In this document: one piece after another, positions 63,640 through 64,000 of the stretch
Numbering within the stretch: the first letter of the stretch is position 1
Layout of the letters: each line of letters opens with the position of its first letter
Program-made: the position numbers and the translations under genes
Notes under the pieces: model-generated
What the model was told of the DNA's origin: nothing
Seen by the model: the letters and a program-made list of their open reading frames with translations, nothing else
Databases searched by the model: none
Origin: Psychromonas algicola
GTDB lineage: Bacteria; Pseudomonadota; Gammaproteobacteria; Enterobacterales; Psychromonadaceae
Length of the DNA: 64,000 bases
Direction: 5' to 3'
Assembly (NCBI RefSeq): GCF_004378355.1
Contig: NZ_SNUB01000009.1
Span: forward strand, 62,001-126,000

Positions 63640-64000
63640 CTATATTTTCGACTTACGTGTTTGAATTAACAAACACACTGACACTAAACAAACACCTACC
63701 CATCCAATCACTTTAAATTGCTCTCCAATAAGAAAGACTGCTAAAATCGTTGCGATAATAGGCTCAATTAATGTAATCAAGGTCGCTTTACTTGCATCGA
63801 CAAAATTCAATCCAAAAGCAAATAATAGATAGCCGACAAACATAGGAATAATTGCCATATACAAAGAAACCAAAGTATTCGTTGAACTGGCAAATAAGTT
63901 ATCTCCTGTAAACCAGAGCGAAGGTAACAACAACAATGAAGCGCAACCAAATAAACCAGACATAGCGGAACGCGAATGTACGCCCTTTTCAATTAAACAT
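63640..64000 (-). CDS. EamA/DMT-family transporter, C-terminal part (cut by window edge)
   Basis: The frame is open from the right edge to a stop at 63640, giving about 119 residues of the second EamA repeat. It has four hydrophobic segments and the typical ATLITLIEPIIATILAVFLIGE segment near the end. The N-terminal half lies beyond 64000. The family exports varied metabolites; the substrate is unknown. Confidence 0.88.
   Translation of the reverse strand, partial: CLIEKGVHSRSAMSGLFGCASLLLLPSLWFTGDNLFASSTNTLVSLYMAIIPMFVGYLLFAFGLNFVDASKATLITLIEPIIATILAVFLIGEQFKVIGWVGVCLVSVCLLIQTRKSKI

Overview
This window looks like the chromosome of an AT-rich marine gammaproteobacterium. Gene order and protein sequences resemble Psychromonas and its Alteromonadales/Vibrionales relatives, but I could not run a search, so the genus is an inference. 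Nearly everything from 1 to 36 kb is on the minus strand.

Core region 1 (1-5.6 kb): a cytochrome c maturation operon in the order ccmA-B-C-D-E-F-G-H, with ccmH running off the left edge.

Core region 2 (5.8-34.3 kb): a flagellar and chemotaxis supercluster. Transcribed right to left it reads fliEFGHIJ, fliKLMNOPQR-flhB, then flhA-flhF-flhG-fliA-cheY-cheZ-cheA-cheB, a second stator pair, parC-parP-cheW and a DUF2802 gene. Sigma-54 promoters (GG-N10-GC) stand before fliE, fliK and flhA, so it divides into three transcription units. ParC/ParP and a repeat-bearing CheA linker point to polar chemoreceptor arrays. FlhF/FlhG point to polar flagellum placement. An LPP20-type lipoprotein gene sits next to fliE.

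Core region 3 (34.5-48.1 kb): glnK-amtB with a sigma-54 promoter and paired NtrC sites; dacA-ybeD-lipB-lipA (octanoylation and lipoic acid synthesis); an RhtB-type exporter; a reduced MSHA-type pilus set (mshI, mshI2, mshJ, mshE, mshG) without secretin or pilin genes; a PLP-dependent D-cysteine desulfhydrase-like gene; and rsmC.

Accessory region (48.1-54.5 kb), the most interesting part: three single-gene units read as integron gene cassettes separated by attC-like sites, with no integrase in the window. They encode a PD-(D/E)XK nuclease fused to a Toprim domain, a multi-pass membrane protein and an OLD-family ATPase/Toprim nuclease, which suggests a mobile anti-phage set. The array is bracketed by inverted copies of a palindromic repeat of about 290-330 bp. 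Its hairpin stems differ between copies but stay complementary, and several loops carry AnGGA. Fragments of the repeat surround two small orphan genes, one resembling an NTF2-fold immunity protein.

Right end (54.5-64 kb): an isochorismatase-like hydrolase divergent from a GlxA-type AraC regulator; a 1395-residue WGR-LRR-DUF4132 (MolR-like) protein with a small unknown neighbour; a methyl-accepting chemotaxis protein behind a FliA-type promoter; a small cytidine-deaminase-fold protein; and a truncated EamA/DMT transporter. No rRNA, tRNA, CRISPR array or transposase was seen.
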